The notes under the pieces were generated by a model. The model did not search any database and was not told the origin of the DNA. It saw only the letters and a program-made list of their open reading frames with translations. Of a DNA stretch of 64,000 nt, positions 1 through 8,457 are shown piece after piece. Made by a program: the position numbers and the translations under genes. The first letter of the stretch is position 1; each line of letters opens with the position of its first letter. Source of the stretch: Bradyrhizobium erythrophlei (GTDB lineage: Bacteria > Pseudomonadota > Alphaproteobacteria > Rhizobiales > Xanthobacteraceae); the NCBI GenBank assembly GCA_900129675.1, contig FSRD01000001.1, positions 8,111,501 to 8,175,500 on the forward strand. The letters run 5' to 3'.

Positions 1-420
1 CGGCCTCAAGGACGGCTTCGTGCTCCCAACGTGAGATCCGTCGTTCTTTGCCTGTCGTGCACTGGCCCTTCAGCGCGCAGCCTTGGCACGCGTTGGTCCA
101 ATAGCGGCGCAGTGTCTTGCCATCCTCTTCGTTGGTGTAGTGATAGACTAGCTGCTCACCGGCGGGACAAAGATAAACGTCGTCCGCCGCGACGTAGACG
201 AAGTCCTGCTTGCCGAAGCGCCCTTTGACGTTGAGGCCCGACGTTATCGGCTTCGGCAGATAGACAGTGACGCCGGCTTGCTCACAGGCAACAATTTCCT
301 CGCCGCTATAGTACCCACGATCGGCTACAGCCTCGATGGCCTCGGAACCAATCGCTGCGCGTGCCTGCTCGGACATGCGGGATAGCTGGCTCCGGTCAGA
401 CCCAACGTTGGTCACCTCAT
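1..420 (-). pseudogene. IS1182-family transposase, C-terminal fragment
   Basis: Reading the minus strand gives a continuous frame running off the window edge, with HEVTNVGSDRSQLSRM, then DRGYYSGEEIVACEQAG and a zinc-ribbon-like ACQGCALKGQC, ending in RRISRWEHEAVLEA. This is the typical C-terminal half of rhizobial IS1182 DDE transposases, where ADRGYY carries the second catalytic Asp. Upstream of about position 420 the frame is replaced by the dispersed repeat, so the N-terminal half is missing and the copy is a relic. It is clearly diverged from the two IS1182 copies at 25.9 and 56.8 kb. Whether the true 3' end lies intact beyond the window cannot be seen. Confidence 0.8.
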
Positions 421-520
421 GGGTAGGAGCATATGTTTTCCGCTCTGCCCCCAACAACGGACATAGAGCGACGACGGCGACATGTCCGAGTTGTGCCAAC
501 AGCGGACTCTCTTCCCGTGT
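421..520. repeat. Dispersed repeat, 'tccgctctgccccc' type, copy 1
   Basis: The segment with catatgttttccgctctgcc, then acggacatagagcgac and catgtccgagttgtgccaa recurs at about 10068, 53836, 54990 and 59500. It gives false ORFs translating as MFSALPPTTDIERR. It abuts the truncated IS1182 frame, so it marks the breakpoint. Confidence 0.85.
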
Positions 521-550
521 CTCAATGGGTTGGAGCACCCCTCGGCGCCG

Positions 551-1819
551 TCAGCTTTGTTGCTTTGCAACCTCCAAGGCGCCGTTCGCAAACGCGCTGG
601 CATAGCGAGCTAGTGCCGCAACATCGAGCGCCTCCGGCCAGCGGTCGGTTACGTTGTGATAGAGGTCACTGCCACACACGAGCGTCACGAACCGCCCGCC
701 ACCTTGCTGGACGGCACGGGCTTCTCCGCGAGCCGCGGAGCCGTGCCGCTCTTTCGCGTTCACAGTCAGCCCCTCCTTCTCCATTGCTAGGACGGCCCAC
801 TGTTCGAGCTCGTCGTCGGATGCGTGGATAAGATTCGGCTGTCCCGGTGCACCAATGTCAGAGCCAAAGAAAATCCACATGTGCGCGCGCTTCACAAGGT
901 CTCCTCGGCGTTTGAGATACGCATCAATGCCTAGAAATCCGAGCTCGTGACCGCTCAGGGCAACGAAGAACGAGTCGCGCGCCGGCCTGCCAGTCGCTAG
1001 GACTCGAATCGCTTCCAGCCAACACGCAAGACGGCTCCCCTGCTCGCTCGCGCATTGCCACCAGCCACTGCGCGGTGCCATGAGGACGAGCGGTGCCAGC
1101 GCCGGGTTGCTGCCTGCGATTTTGACCGCGACGTTGAAGGCTTGCGTGGCCGTCCGGCTTACATGAGCAACGAGCGTCGCCTCGGCGCGCTGCTGGGCCT
1201 GCTCCTTCAGCCACTCGCTTTCGATGCTCGAGACTTGCACGGTGGGCGGGCCGATTGGCTTCGAGAACGATCCGGCGTTGAGCAAGAAGAGTCCGGGTCG
1301 GCTGCCGCGGGTGAGCAGGACGACCGCCTTGTGGCGGCTCCGCCGCGCTTCCGCGAGCGCGGCTTGCCCTTTGAGAGGATCCATGAGCGTAACCGGCACG
1401 GTTTCTGCCAACCCGATCTCAGCATCGCTACCGAGAGGTCCGAGCCCACCGCGCACTCCTTCCCCGTCGGTGAAGGTAGCGTCGAATAACGGCACTCCGT
1501 CGATGCGCCGATCCGCGATGCGCAAGTAACACGATTGCGGATCAACGCGGTTGAGCGCGAAGGGTTCGAGCTCAGGCTCGGCGCCCAATTGCTGTACCTG
1601 TCTCGCCAGCCATTCTGCTGATGCATTATCAACCGGCGTCCCCGTACGGTGATTTCCTTGGGCATCGAAAGCCGCGATTACGTCTGCGATCCGCTGCTCA
1701 AGCGCGTCCGACGATGGCGTCCGATCTCCTGCAAACAGCAGGTTCGGACCGCCGGTCGCGGCCGCGAGCGTCGCCACGGCTGTGCGGCCACCGACAGCCA
1801 AGAATGCTCTGCGATGCAC
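551..1819 (-). CDS. Tat-exported M28 peptidase-like protein lacking metal ligands
   Basis: A 422-residue protein. It begins with an RR-containing export signal (HRRAFLAVGGRTA, residues 2-14, then a hydrophobic Ala-rich stretch). Residues about 90-220 look like the inserted PA-type domain of M28 aminopeptidases. Residues 240-300 align with the catalytic core: the strand that should carry the first His-x-Asp reads VLMAPRSGWW, and the usual Asp-Asn-Ser-Gly turn reads ASEQGSRLACWLE. Only the SGHELGFLG element (Glu at 292) and the late His in DLYHNVTDRW (about 388) look conserved. I infer loss of the dizinc site, so this may be a non-catalytic binding protein. M28 membership is inferred from overall pattern. 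The 3' end lies close to the dispersed repeat. Confidence 0.65.
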   Translation of the reverse strand: MHRRAFLAVGGRTAVATLAAATGGPNLLFAGDRTPSSDALEQRIADVIAAFDAQGNHRTGTPVDNASAEWLARQVQQLGAEPELEPFALNRVDPQSCYLRIADRRIDGVPLFDATFTDGEGVRGGLGPLGSDAEIGLAETVPVTLMDPLKGQAALAEARRSRHKAVVLLTRGSRPGLFLLNAGSFSKPIGPPTVQVSSIESEWLKEQAQQRAEATLVAHVSRTATQAFNVAVKIAGSNPALAPLVLMAPRSGWWQCASEQGSRLACWLEAIRVLATGRPARDSFFVALSGHELGFLGIDAYLKRRGDLVKRAHMWIFFGSDIGAPGQPNLIHASDDELEQWAVLAMEKEGLTVNAKERHGSAARGEARAVQQGGGRFVTLVCGSDLYHNVTDRWPEALDVAALARYASAFANGALEVAKQQS

Positions 1820-3097
1820 TTGGCGCTCCCAGATTCCAAATCGATGATTTCCAGGCGACCTAAGTAATGTGCATCACAATGCGCTTTTTTCGAATCTCGG
1901 TCAAATGTCCGATAAGGGTGTGCGCCGTGAAAAGGCGGCGCTTTCCAGTGGGTGCAAGCCCCACCCGGCAACCGCTCCAGCCGGAAGCAATCGGAGCAGT
2001 CATGGAGGTAACGAAGTGGCTGAAGCCTTCGATTAGCGTGTCACGAATTGGTGACAGCGCGAGTGTAGGCCGTAACGCGAGTGAACGCCGAGCAAGCCTC
2101 GAAAAGGACAATGCGCAGGCCGACCCGACGACCCTTTCGGGGAAGGCTGATACGACTGGGTGAAGTGAGCGAAGCAGTACGCCCAGACGCTGCGCCGGGG
2201 TAGTGGCGACAGCATGTACACAAGGAAAGCGTACGAAACACGGGAAGCCCCAAAGCGTGGTCAGCGAGGACCAACCGGAAGCCCGTGAGGGACAGGCCGG
2301 GCGCCTTGGGGTGGCGGAGAGGTTCGTAGTACCGCTGAAGCCGGGTAACTCCGGTGGAGGGAAGTGAGCAGCCGACAAGGCTGAGAGTCTGACAGGGTGA
2401 AAGTCCCTGTACCGTCAATTACCTGTATTCGGACGGTTAGCATATCCGGTGCGTGTGGAGGCAACAAAGCACGATAGGCCCGGACGTAAAATCCCCGGCT
2501 GCCCTGCAGCAGTATCGCAGCGGTAGGAACGATCTGGGGGGAGAGCAAACTTGGAGGCCGGAACATTAAGGAATATCTGCATCCTCGAAACACGGACCTG
2601 CGAGAAGTCGTAATTCGTGGGGACAAAACGCGGGAAGCCGACCCATTCTTTCCTTGGGGAAGGCCGATGACATCGTGGAAGAAACAGGTGAGAGCACACG
2701 GTGTACCGCCGGGGTACGGGATCCAGCATCCAAGGAAAGATTCTCAGAGATAACGTCGGGAAGCTCCCGGGGGCAGCAGGGACTGCGTACAACCTGCCAG
2801 GACTCTTCGAACGAGGCTAAATGCCGAAGCAGGAGAGAGCCCAACGGGAGTGGCACATGAGCCCGTAGGAGCGATGACGGAGGGGTAACGCCCTCGGAGG
2901 AGATGGCACTCACATCTCCCCAACGGAGGTAGCACCGAAGTTGGGCAAAGGGGCTCAGGACACTTGGCGGCTTACTTGGCCGTATGGCGGCCGGCTTGAT
3001 AAAACCGGCGGAACGCCACGACAGCTCAGGAGGCGAGGCTGAAGGCAAACCAGAATGGCGGGGGTGTACACGGACCAGCGTTTAAACCTCTCCAAAC

Positions 3098-3400
3098 TTG
3101 GGAAGGCCTTCGGAAGAAAGCCAAGGTTTCAAACCGGACCCGGGAAATCTGGCCGTCCGGGATTATAGGGGGGCTTCGGGAAACGTAAGCCATGGTGAGA
3201 CTGTGAACCCGTCCTGCAATCGAAAGAGCAGGAGCGGAAACCCCTCACCTACAGCGGGACGCGCCCGATTTCTATCCCAGTGGACCTCAGTTCAAGACAG
3301 ACGCAATACGTGGCGAAGGACCTGGAGATTGGGCAACCTATCAACTCCGAAGAGTGTTCAGAAACTGCAGACGGCGTTGCACGCGAAAGCGAAGGCGTGA
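3098..3400 (+). pseudogene. Group II intron maturase, N-terminal remnant
   Basis: The last third of this frame reads TPKSVQKLQTALHAKAKA. This matches the region that precedes the reverse transcriptase domain (VGKLQRALHAKAK..YRFYALYDK) in group II intron maturases. Here the frame stops right after LHAKAKA and is followed within 6 nt by the sequence leading into domain V. Everything from the YRFYALYDK motif through the YADD catalytic core and maturase domain is absent. I infer an internal deletion, perhaps between short GCGAAGGCG-like repeats encoding AKA at both ends of the original gene. The upstream part of the frame is intron RNA and probably untranslated. Confidence 0.65.
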
Positions 3401-3412
3401 AGTCTTGTCCGA

Positions 3413-3446
3413 GAGCCGGATGCGGGAGATCTGCCTGTCCGGTTCG
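3413..3446 (+). ncRNA. Group II intron domain V
   Basis: The hairpin is formed by gagccggatgcggg pairing back to cctgtccggttc, with the conserved AGC at the base. This is the catalytic core element of group II introns. Its presence shows that the RNA core of this copy was retained although the maturase was lost. Confidence 0.75.
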
Positions 3447-3559
3447 ATGAGCGGGATGTGGAAACGGAGTCACGGCTGAACCACTAAGGCACCGCCAGAC
3501 GAAAGAGGCGGCAACAGATATGTTCTACCTAAAGCCACCGCGCCACATCTCGACTCTAC

Positions 3560-3662
3560 CAATCGCTACCGAATCCAGCCTTTCGGGCCACTTCCGGTCT
3601 GCCCCGAGGAACGGACATCGCCTCGCACAGTCGCCAGGTCCGAAAAGTCCACAGCGGACATA
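3560..3662. repeat. Dispersed repeat, 'acttccggtctgccc' type, right half of intron target
   Basis: It contains ccacttccggtctgcccc, ggaacggacatcgc and aggtccgaaaagtcc. Joined to the bases before 1920 it reads as one repeat unit comparable to 7821-7930, so the intron interrupted it. Confidence 0.75.
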
Positions 3663-3665
3663 AGC

Positions 3666-4382
3666 CTAGCTTAGTATCCCAACCGCGCGCGATGCCACGA
3701 GCGCAATCGTAATTAGCGAAATAAAGGACTCCGCCATCATCAGGAGCTTTGCCCTGCTCGTGAGCGGAAAGGTATCGGCGGGCGAAAACGCAGTTGCGTT
3801 CGTGTACGCGAGAAAAACGTAGTCTATGAAGCCAGGTGACCACTCTGCGAAAGTCGGATTTGTGTCCGGTGGTTGTGCCTGCTGAGTGAAGAGAAAATCA
3901 CGTTTATCAGGAATTACCAGGCCGCGGCTCGACGGACTACCGCGATCCAAGGTCCAATACCAAAGGGCGAAGATGATGACGTTTGTCACCCATATATTGA
4001 TAGCGTCAAGGAGTAGCGCCCTCCCTGTGCCGGCGTGACCTTGGAAAATTGCTTTAGTAAGCAGAAAGAGTGCCGCAAAGTTTAGCGCCGTACTCAAAGC
4101 TGTCATCACGATGGCCAGCCGGCGTACCCATTTCCGCTTTGCGCCGATGTGGTCCCACTCTTCCTCGGTACCGGCGCGGGCAGCCGAGCGCTGCGTTGAT
4201 AGAGTTCCGATTGACAAGGGAACTAGCAGCACTAGTTCAGCAGCCGGACCCAACCACCATGGTCCGAAGGAAAGATCGTTCACTATCATCGTCTGTAGTC
4301 CGACAATGATAACGACTGCTCCTCGGGCAAGCCATCGATCTAAAAACTGATCTCGAACGTGTTGGTGGAGTTTCTGCTTCAT
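3666..4382 (-). CDS. Multi-pass inner membrane protein of unassigned family
   Basis: A 238-residue protein with about five hydrophobic segments: residues 20-35, 45-60, 88-112, 125-145 and 215-236. The C-terminal part has an extracytoplasmic segment (DYVFLAYTNATAFSPADT) followed by a last helix. This arrangement recalls DUF1345-like or small ion-channel-like rhizobial membrane proteins, but I cannot place it firmly. The ATG at 4382 has no strong ribosome site. The gene stands alone between the group II intron and the IS701 element, and its 3' end runs into the dispersed repeat, which supplies the stop region. Function unknown. Confidence 0.6.
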   Translation of the reverse strand: MKQKLHQHVRDQFLDRWLARGAVVIIVGLQTMIVNDLSFGPWWLGPAAELVLLVPLSIGTLSTQRSAARAGTEEEWDHIGAKRKWVRRLAIVMTALSTALNFAALFLLTKAIFQGHAGTGRALLLDAINIWVTNVIIFALWYWTLDRGSPSSRGLVIPDKRDFLFTQQAQPPDTNPTFAEWSPGFIDYVFLAYTNATAFSPADTFPLTSRAKLLMMAESFISLITIALVASRAVGILS

Positions 4383-4451
4383 AAGGTGTTTGGTTTAATC
4401 AATTGAATGCTTCAAATCAAAGGATTACGCACATCGGATTTAATGGAATGC

Positions 4452-5891
4452 CTAGCAATACAGTTGCCTTTTGTGAGGTTTTCTGAATCCATGGGCAACC
4501 ATGATTCGAACATCGTGGACGCGGACAGCGTCGATTGAAGAGACGCTTGCGTTGTGGGCGGCGTCGCTTCGGGAGATCAAGAAGCGGATACGTCCATTGT
4601 TTGGGCAAGAGCGTGTTGCGAAGAATGCTGGCTTGTTTCTGGAAGGTCTGCTTGGAGATGAGCAACGCAAGACTGGTTGGATGCGCGCTGAGGCCGCAGG
4701 CGATCCTGGCCCATGGCGGCAACAGGCGATCCTGGGTCGCAGGGATTGGGATGCGGATGCCTTGCGCGATATCGTCCGCGATTATGTCATCGAGCATTTG
4801 GCGGACGATGACGCGGTCCTCGTGATCGATGAGACCGGCTTTCTCAAACAGGGCAAAGCGTCGTGCGGCGTGGCGCGTCAGTACACTGGTTCGGCGGGCA
4901 AGATCACGAACTGCCAGATCGGCGTCTTCGCGGCCTACGTTTCGCGCCACGGTCATGCTTTCATCGACCGCGCGCTGTATCTTCCGAAGGAATGGACCGA
5001 CGATCCAGATCGACTGAAAGCCGCATACGTGCCCCCCGATACCGGCTTTGCGACCAAACCAAAGCTTGCGACGAGAATGATCGCACGCGCCATAGCCGCG
5101 CCTGTCCCGTTCAAGTGGGTTGCAGGCGATACGGTCTACGGTGTCGGTGACATTGAACAGCAACTGCGTCGCGCGGGCAAAGGCTATGTCCTGGGGGTCA
5201 GCAGCGCGCATGTATTTCGATCCTGGGGCAAGCGTCGATCGGTCGCCGGCACGGCTGCCGACATCGCCCTGACGCGGCGTGCGTCCGACTGGAAACGCCT
5301 GTCAGCAGGGGCCGGAACCAAAGGACCGCGGCTGCATGATTGGTGCTATCTCGAATTGGCCGACCTGGCCGGAGAACCAAACGACGAAAATCCGGGCCTT
5401 TGGACACGCGGTCTGCTGATCCGTCGTCGTATCGCCGATGGCGATCTCGCCTTCTTCACCACCTGGTGCCCAGCGGCAACATCGATCGAGACACTGGTGG
5501 GGGTCGAAGGCCATCGGTGGGCAATCGAGGACAGTTTCGAGACCGCCAAGAACGAGTTCGGGCTCGACCACAACGAGAGCAGATCCTGGCACGGCTGGCA
5601 TCGCCACGTTTCCATGGTGATGCTCGCCTTCGCCATGATGGCGGTGATCCGCCATCGCGCCAATCCGCCGGCGCCAAAAAAAACCAAACGCCGAACCACG
5701 GCAAGGGTCAAACCATAGCCACGCCGTCGTTGATCCGATGGTCGATCCAGGAAGTCCGACGCATTGCCGTCAGGCTCGCGCGAAAGCGGATACAACCCGC
5801 ACACATCATCGCATGGTCACTCTGGCGTAGAGCTCATCAGGCGGTCGCTCAGCGAGCCCACTTCAAAACAAAACGGCAACTGTAATGCTAG
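4452..5891 (+). mobile_element. IS701-family insertion sequence with CTAG target duplication
   Basis: The inverted repeats are imperfect: inward from the left, caatacagttgcc; the reverse complement of the right end reads cattacagttgcc. They are flanked on both sides by CTAG (4452-4455 and 5888-5891). This fits the YTAR target duplication of the IS701 family. The element proper is therefore 4456-5887 and carries one transposase gene. Confidence 0.85.
4501..5885 (+). CDS. IS701-family DDE transposase, probable -1 frameshift at A8
   Basis: The main frame (4501-5718, 405 residues) has the DDE triad in VLVIDETGFLKQGK, FKWVAGDTVYG and VEGHRWAIEDSFETAKNEFG. The frame ends early with PKKTKRRTTARVKP. 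In the -1 frame the sequence continues to 5885 as SLIRWSIQEVRRIAV...IIAWSLWRRAHQ...KRQL, which is the normal C-terminus of this family. The switch can occur at the run of eight A at 5676-5683, a classical slippery site. Either programmed -1 frameshifting or transcriptional slippage makes the full enzyme, or a single-base indel has disabled the copy. Intact inverted repeats and target duplication suggest recent movement. Confidence 0.85.
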
Positions 5892-5904
5892 AGCGTGATG
5901 TTGG

Positions 5905-5980
5905 TTATTGCCCCGAAAGCGGACGTGGATCGGAACGGCGCGGATGTCCGAAAAGTGCCAACAGGCGACATTAGCCGTGT
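5905..5980. repeat. Dispersed repeat fragment
   Basis: The segment around gaaagcggacgtggatcgg and gatgtccgaaaagtgccaac resembles the 7821-7930 and 58480-58640 units. It lies just after the IS701 right end and upstream of the cyclase gene, and it creates a false N-terminal extension of that gene. Confidence 0.6.
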
Positions 5981-6032
5981 GGCCCGGTCACCCGATCCGT
6001 CGTACAATATCTCGTGGGTTGGATTGCAGGCC

Positions 6033-7820
6033 ATGGTGCAAGAGCGACCAGTGCGGGTCGAGCGCAGGTTGTCGGCGATATTGGCCGCCGACGTGGCTGG
6101 CTACTCACGGCTCATGCACACGGAGGAAGAGGCTACGCATGCCAGACTGACCGCGCTTCTGATGGACGCCGTCGCCCCGGCCATTGCCGAACACGGCGGC
6201 CGCCTCGTAAAGAACACCGGCGACGGGTTCTTGGCGGAGTTTCCGAGCGCGGTCCAAGCGGTTCGGGCCGCTGTGCAGTTTCAAACCCGCATCAAGGAAC
6301 TTACAATTGGTGACGCGGAAGACAGACGCATCGCTTTGCGCGTGGGCGTCAATATCGGCGACGTAATTGTCGAGCCCCACGACATCTTTGGCGATGGCGT
6401 CAACATCGCGGCGAGGCTTGAGGGCATCGCAGAACCCGGCGGCATCTGCATCTCGTCTTCGACCTACGATCAAGTCCGAGGCAAGGTCGGGATCGAGTTC
6501 GCTGATCTTGGCGAGCAGAACCTCAAGAACATCGACCGCCCGGTGCGGGCCTATGCCTTGGTCCGTGATGAACCAAGCCTGGCGACAAAGGGCGGCAGCA
6601 CGACAACCAGCCCGCCTTCAGCACCACGCTTGTCCATCGTGGTTCTACCATTCGCGAACATCAGCGGCGATCCCGAGCAGGAGTACTTCCTGGATGGCGT
6701 GACCGAGAGCCTGACTACGGACTTGTCGCGCATCAGCGGCTCGTTCGTCATCGCTCACAACACGGCGCTCACCTTCAAGGGCAAGGCCGTTGACGTTAAG
6801 CAAATCGGGCGCGAGTTGAACGTCCGGTACGTTCTTGAGGGTTCGGTGCAACGCGGCGGCAACCGGCTTCGGGTGAACGTACAGCTGATCGACGCTGAGA
6901 CTGGAAATCACCTGTGGGCCGAGCGCTTCGACAAACCAGTCGCCGACCTCTTCGACATGCAGGACGAAATCGTATCGCGGCTCGCCAATACGCTGAACGC
7001 GCAATTGATTGCGGTCGAAGCGCGGCGAGCGGAGCGTTTACCCCATCCTGACGCGACTGACTTGTGTTTCCAGGGCGCCGCTTGGTTCAACATGGGCCGA
7101 ACCCCCGAACACATTGCACAAGCGCGCGGCTTCTTTGAACGGGCCTTGGCGCTCGAACCGGGAAATGTTGAGGCGCTTGTCGGCACAGCGCTGGCCAACT
7201 TTGGGATTGGCACGAACTTTTTGACCGACGATCGGATGGTACAACTCACCGCAGCCGAGGCGGCGGTCACGAAGGCGCTGTCCTTGGCGCCGAACCATGC
7301 CGTAGCTCATTTCGTCCTGGGCCTCGTGCAAACTTTTACGAACCGCGCGGCTCAAGGCATCGCAGAGAGCGAGCGGGCCTTGGCGCTGGATCGGAATTTG
7401 GCCAGAGCGCACGCGACCATCGGGTTTGCGAAGTTCTACCTCGGTCGGGGCGGGGAAACCGAAGCCCATATCGAGCAGGCGCTCCGCCTCTCTCCACATG
7501 ATACCAACGTCTTCATCTGGACTTTGTTTGTCGGTCTCGCCAAATTTTGGCAGGGCGCCGACACCGAAGCTATTGTTTGGCTGCGCCGGAGCCTTGAGGC
7601 CAACCGAAATCACATTACGCATTTCTATCTGGCGGCTGTCTTGGCGCACGGCGGTGAGCTGGATGAGGCGCGGGCTACAGCGCAGGCGGGCCTTGCGCTC
7701 TATCCGAGTTTCAGCATCCGTCGCTTTCGCGCGAACACCCCAAGCAACCATCCCGTGTATCTCGCGGGACGCGAGCGCGTCTATGAGGGCATGCGCTTAG
7801 CCGGGGTGCCGGAGGGGTGA
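6033..7820 (+). CDS. Class III adenylate/guanylate cyclase with TolB-like segment and TPRs
   Basis: A cytoplasmic signalling enzyme of about 595 residues. The cyclase domain covers about residues 10-165: LAADVAGYSRLM with the first metal Asp, KNTGDGFLAEF, RVGVNIGDVIVE with the second Asp, and GDGVNIAARLE. A middle segment (LSIVVLPFANISGD ... YFLDGVTESLTTDLSRI) matches the TolB/FlgO-like region that follows the cyclase in many Bradyrhizobium paralogues. The C-terminal third contains TPR-like helices such as ARGFFERALALEPGN. I start at ATG 6033 because the open frame upstream to 5895 is dispersed repeat, not domain. It probably makes cyclic nucleotide from ATP or GTP; the ligand is unknown. Confidence 0.88.
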   Translation: MVQERPVRVERRLSAILAADVAGYSRLMHTEEEATHARLTALLMDAVAPAIAEHGGRLVKNTGDGFLAEFPSAVQAVRAAVQFQTRIKELTIGDAEDRRIALRVGVNIGDVIVEPHDIFGDGVNIAARLEGIAEPGGICISSSTYDQVRGKVGIEFADLGEQNLKNIDRPVRAYALVRDEPSLATKGGSTTTSPPSAPRLSIVVLPFANISGDPEQEYFLDGVTESLTTDLSRISGSFVIAHNTALTFKGKAVDVKQIGRELNVRYVLEGSVQRGGNRLRVNVQLIDAETGNHLWAERFDKPVADLFDMQDEIVSRLANTLNAQLIAVEARRAERLPHPDATDLCFQGAAWFNMGRTPEHIAQARGFFERALALEPGNVEALVGTALANFGIGTNFLTDDRMVQLTAAEAAVTKALSLAPNHAVAHFVLGLVQTFTNRAAQGIAESERALALDRNLARAHATIGFAKFYLGRGGETEAHIEQALRLSPHDTNVFIWTLFVGLAKFWQGADTEAIVWLRRSLEANRNHITHFYLAAVLAHGGELDEARATAQAGLALYPSFSIRRFRANTPSNHPVYLAGRERVYEGMRLAGVPEG

Positions 7821-7930
7821 TGTCCGCTCCGGGTCAATCGCGTCACTTTGACCGCGCGCCGCTCACTTCCGGTCTTCCCCAATTAGCAGACATTCTCAGG
7901 GTCATTCGGCATGTCTCAAAAGTGACAAGA
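7821..7930. repeat. Dispersed repeat, unbroken copy of the intron target
   Basis: It reads tccgctccgggtcaatcgcg, then tcacttccggtcttcccc, gcagacattctcagg and ggcatgtctcaaaagtgaca. It is the uninterrupted version of the unit in which the group II intron at 1920 sits (gggt/caatcgc). Confidence 0.8.
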
Positions 7931-8067
7931 ACAGACAATCGGTTGATCATGACGGCCGAGCAGGGATCGCAAATTGAAAGAGAGCCCCGCGTGGCTGGCA
8001 AGCAGTGGCCCATAGGCGTCCGCCGTGGGAGTCCGCCGGTCGAGGCACCGAAACAGCCGCGACCTGA

Positions 8068-8331
8068 TCAGCCGCAGATGCGCACGCGGCGCTCGCGCCA
8101 GCCATGCCCGTGCCAGAAGCGCTGGGTTATCCAGTGGCAGGGCGGGATCGGCTCTCCAACCGGGGCATCGACATAGCCCGACCAGTACGGATAGCCGCCG
8201 GGTCCGGGATAAGTGCGCGGATACGGATTGCCGCCGGGGCCGTAATCATAGCGCGGACCAGCATAAGCGGGCGAGGCTGCTGAAGCCACCAAAGTCGCGA
8301 CGGCAGCGAGAGCCAACAACGTCTTCCTCAT
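8068..8331 (-). CDS. Small secreted Gly/Pro/Tyr-rich protein
   Basis: An 87-residue protein starting at ATG 8331 (MRKTLLALAAVATLVASA). It has a signal peptide likely cleaved after PAYA, then a short Gly-Pro-Tyr-rich linker (YDYGPGGNPYPRTYPGPGG) and a Cys/His/Trp-rich end, PCHWITQRFWHGHGW. The frame extends upstream to 8400, but the signal peptide and the purine-rich stretch (ggaaagg) before 8331 decide this start. Similar short proteins ending in a W-H-G-H-x-W motif are common in Bradyrhizobium. Role unknown; I infer a periplasmic or surface location. Confidence 0.75.
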   Translation of the reverse strand: MRKTLLALAAVATLVASAASPAYAGPRYDYGPGGNPYPRTYPGPGGYPYWSGYVDAPVGEPIPPCHWITQRFWHGHGWRERRVRICG

Positions 8332-8457
8332 GGTGATACCTTTCCAACGCTGCGAAGGCTGCAAGACGATCGCTGAGCAATGCAGCGTCAGCGTCGACAA
8401 GCTGAAATGTCAAGGAGGGTGATCTCAGCAAGGCTATTGTCTGGCGACCCCCTCCGA

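Larger units (their letters stand above)
1920..3559 (+). mobile_element. Group II intron, reverse transcriptase deleted
   Basis: The element starts with gtgcgcc (GUGYG-type 5' end) and ends with ...ctctac (3' AY). It carries domain I-type sequence around 1930-2440 and a domain V hairpin at about 3413-3446 (gagccgg ... ccggttc with the AGC triad). Boundaries were fixed by comparison with the shorter copy at 59260-59488: both start and stop at the same bases, and removing the intron restores an uninterrupted dispersed repeat (...gggt/caa...). The 1640-nt length is too short for a full intron plus a maturase of about 400 residues; only the N-terminal maturase segment remains (3098-3400). A candidate EBS1, accctt at 2131-2136, is complementary to the six exon bases aagggt at 1914-1919. 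It may still splice if a maturase acts in trans. Confidence 0.85.

Noticed and set aside
433..831. Plus-strand frame MFSALPPTTDIERR...
   Set aside because: It is the dispersed repeat followed by the antisense strand of the M28-like gene; the same false start recurs at other repeat copies.
1860..3048. Several minus-strand frames of 60-170 residues
   Set aside because: They lie inside the group II intron RNA and have no recognisable sequence; intron structure explains the region.
5895..6032. N-terminal extension of the cyclase gene
   Set aside because: The extension is dispersed repeat DNA; the conserved cyclase begins just after ATG 6033.
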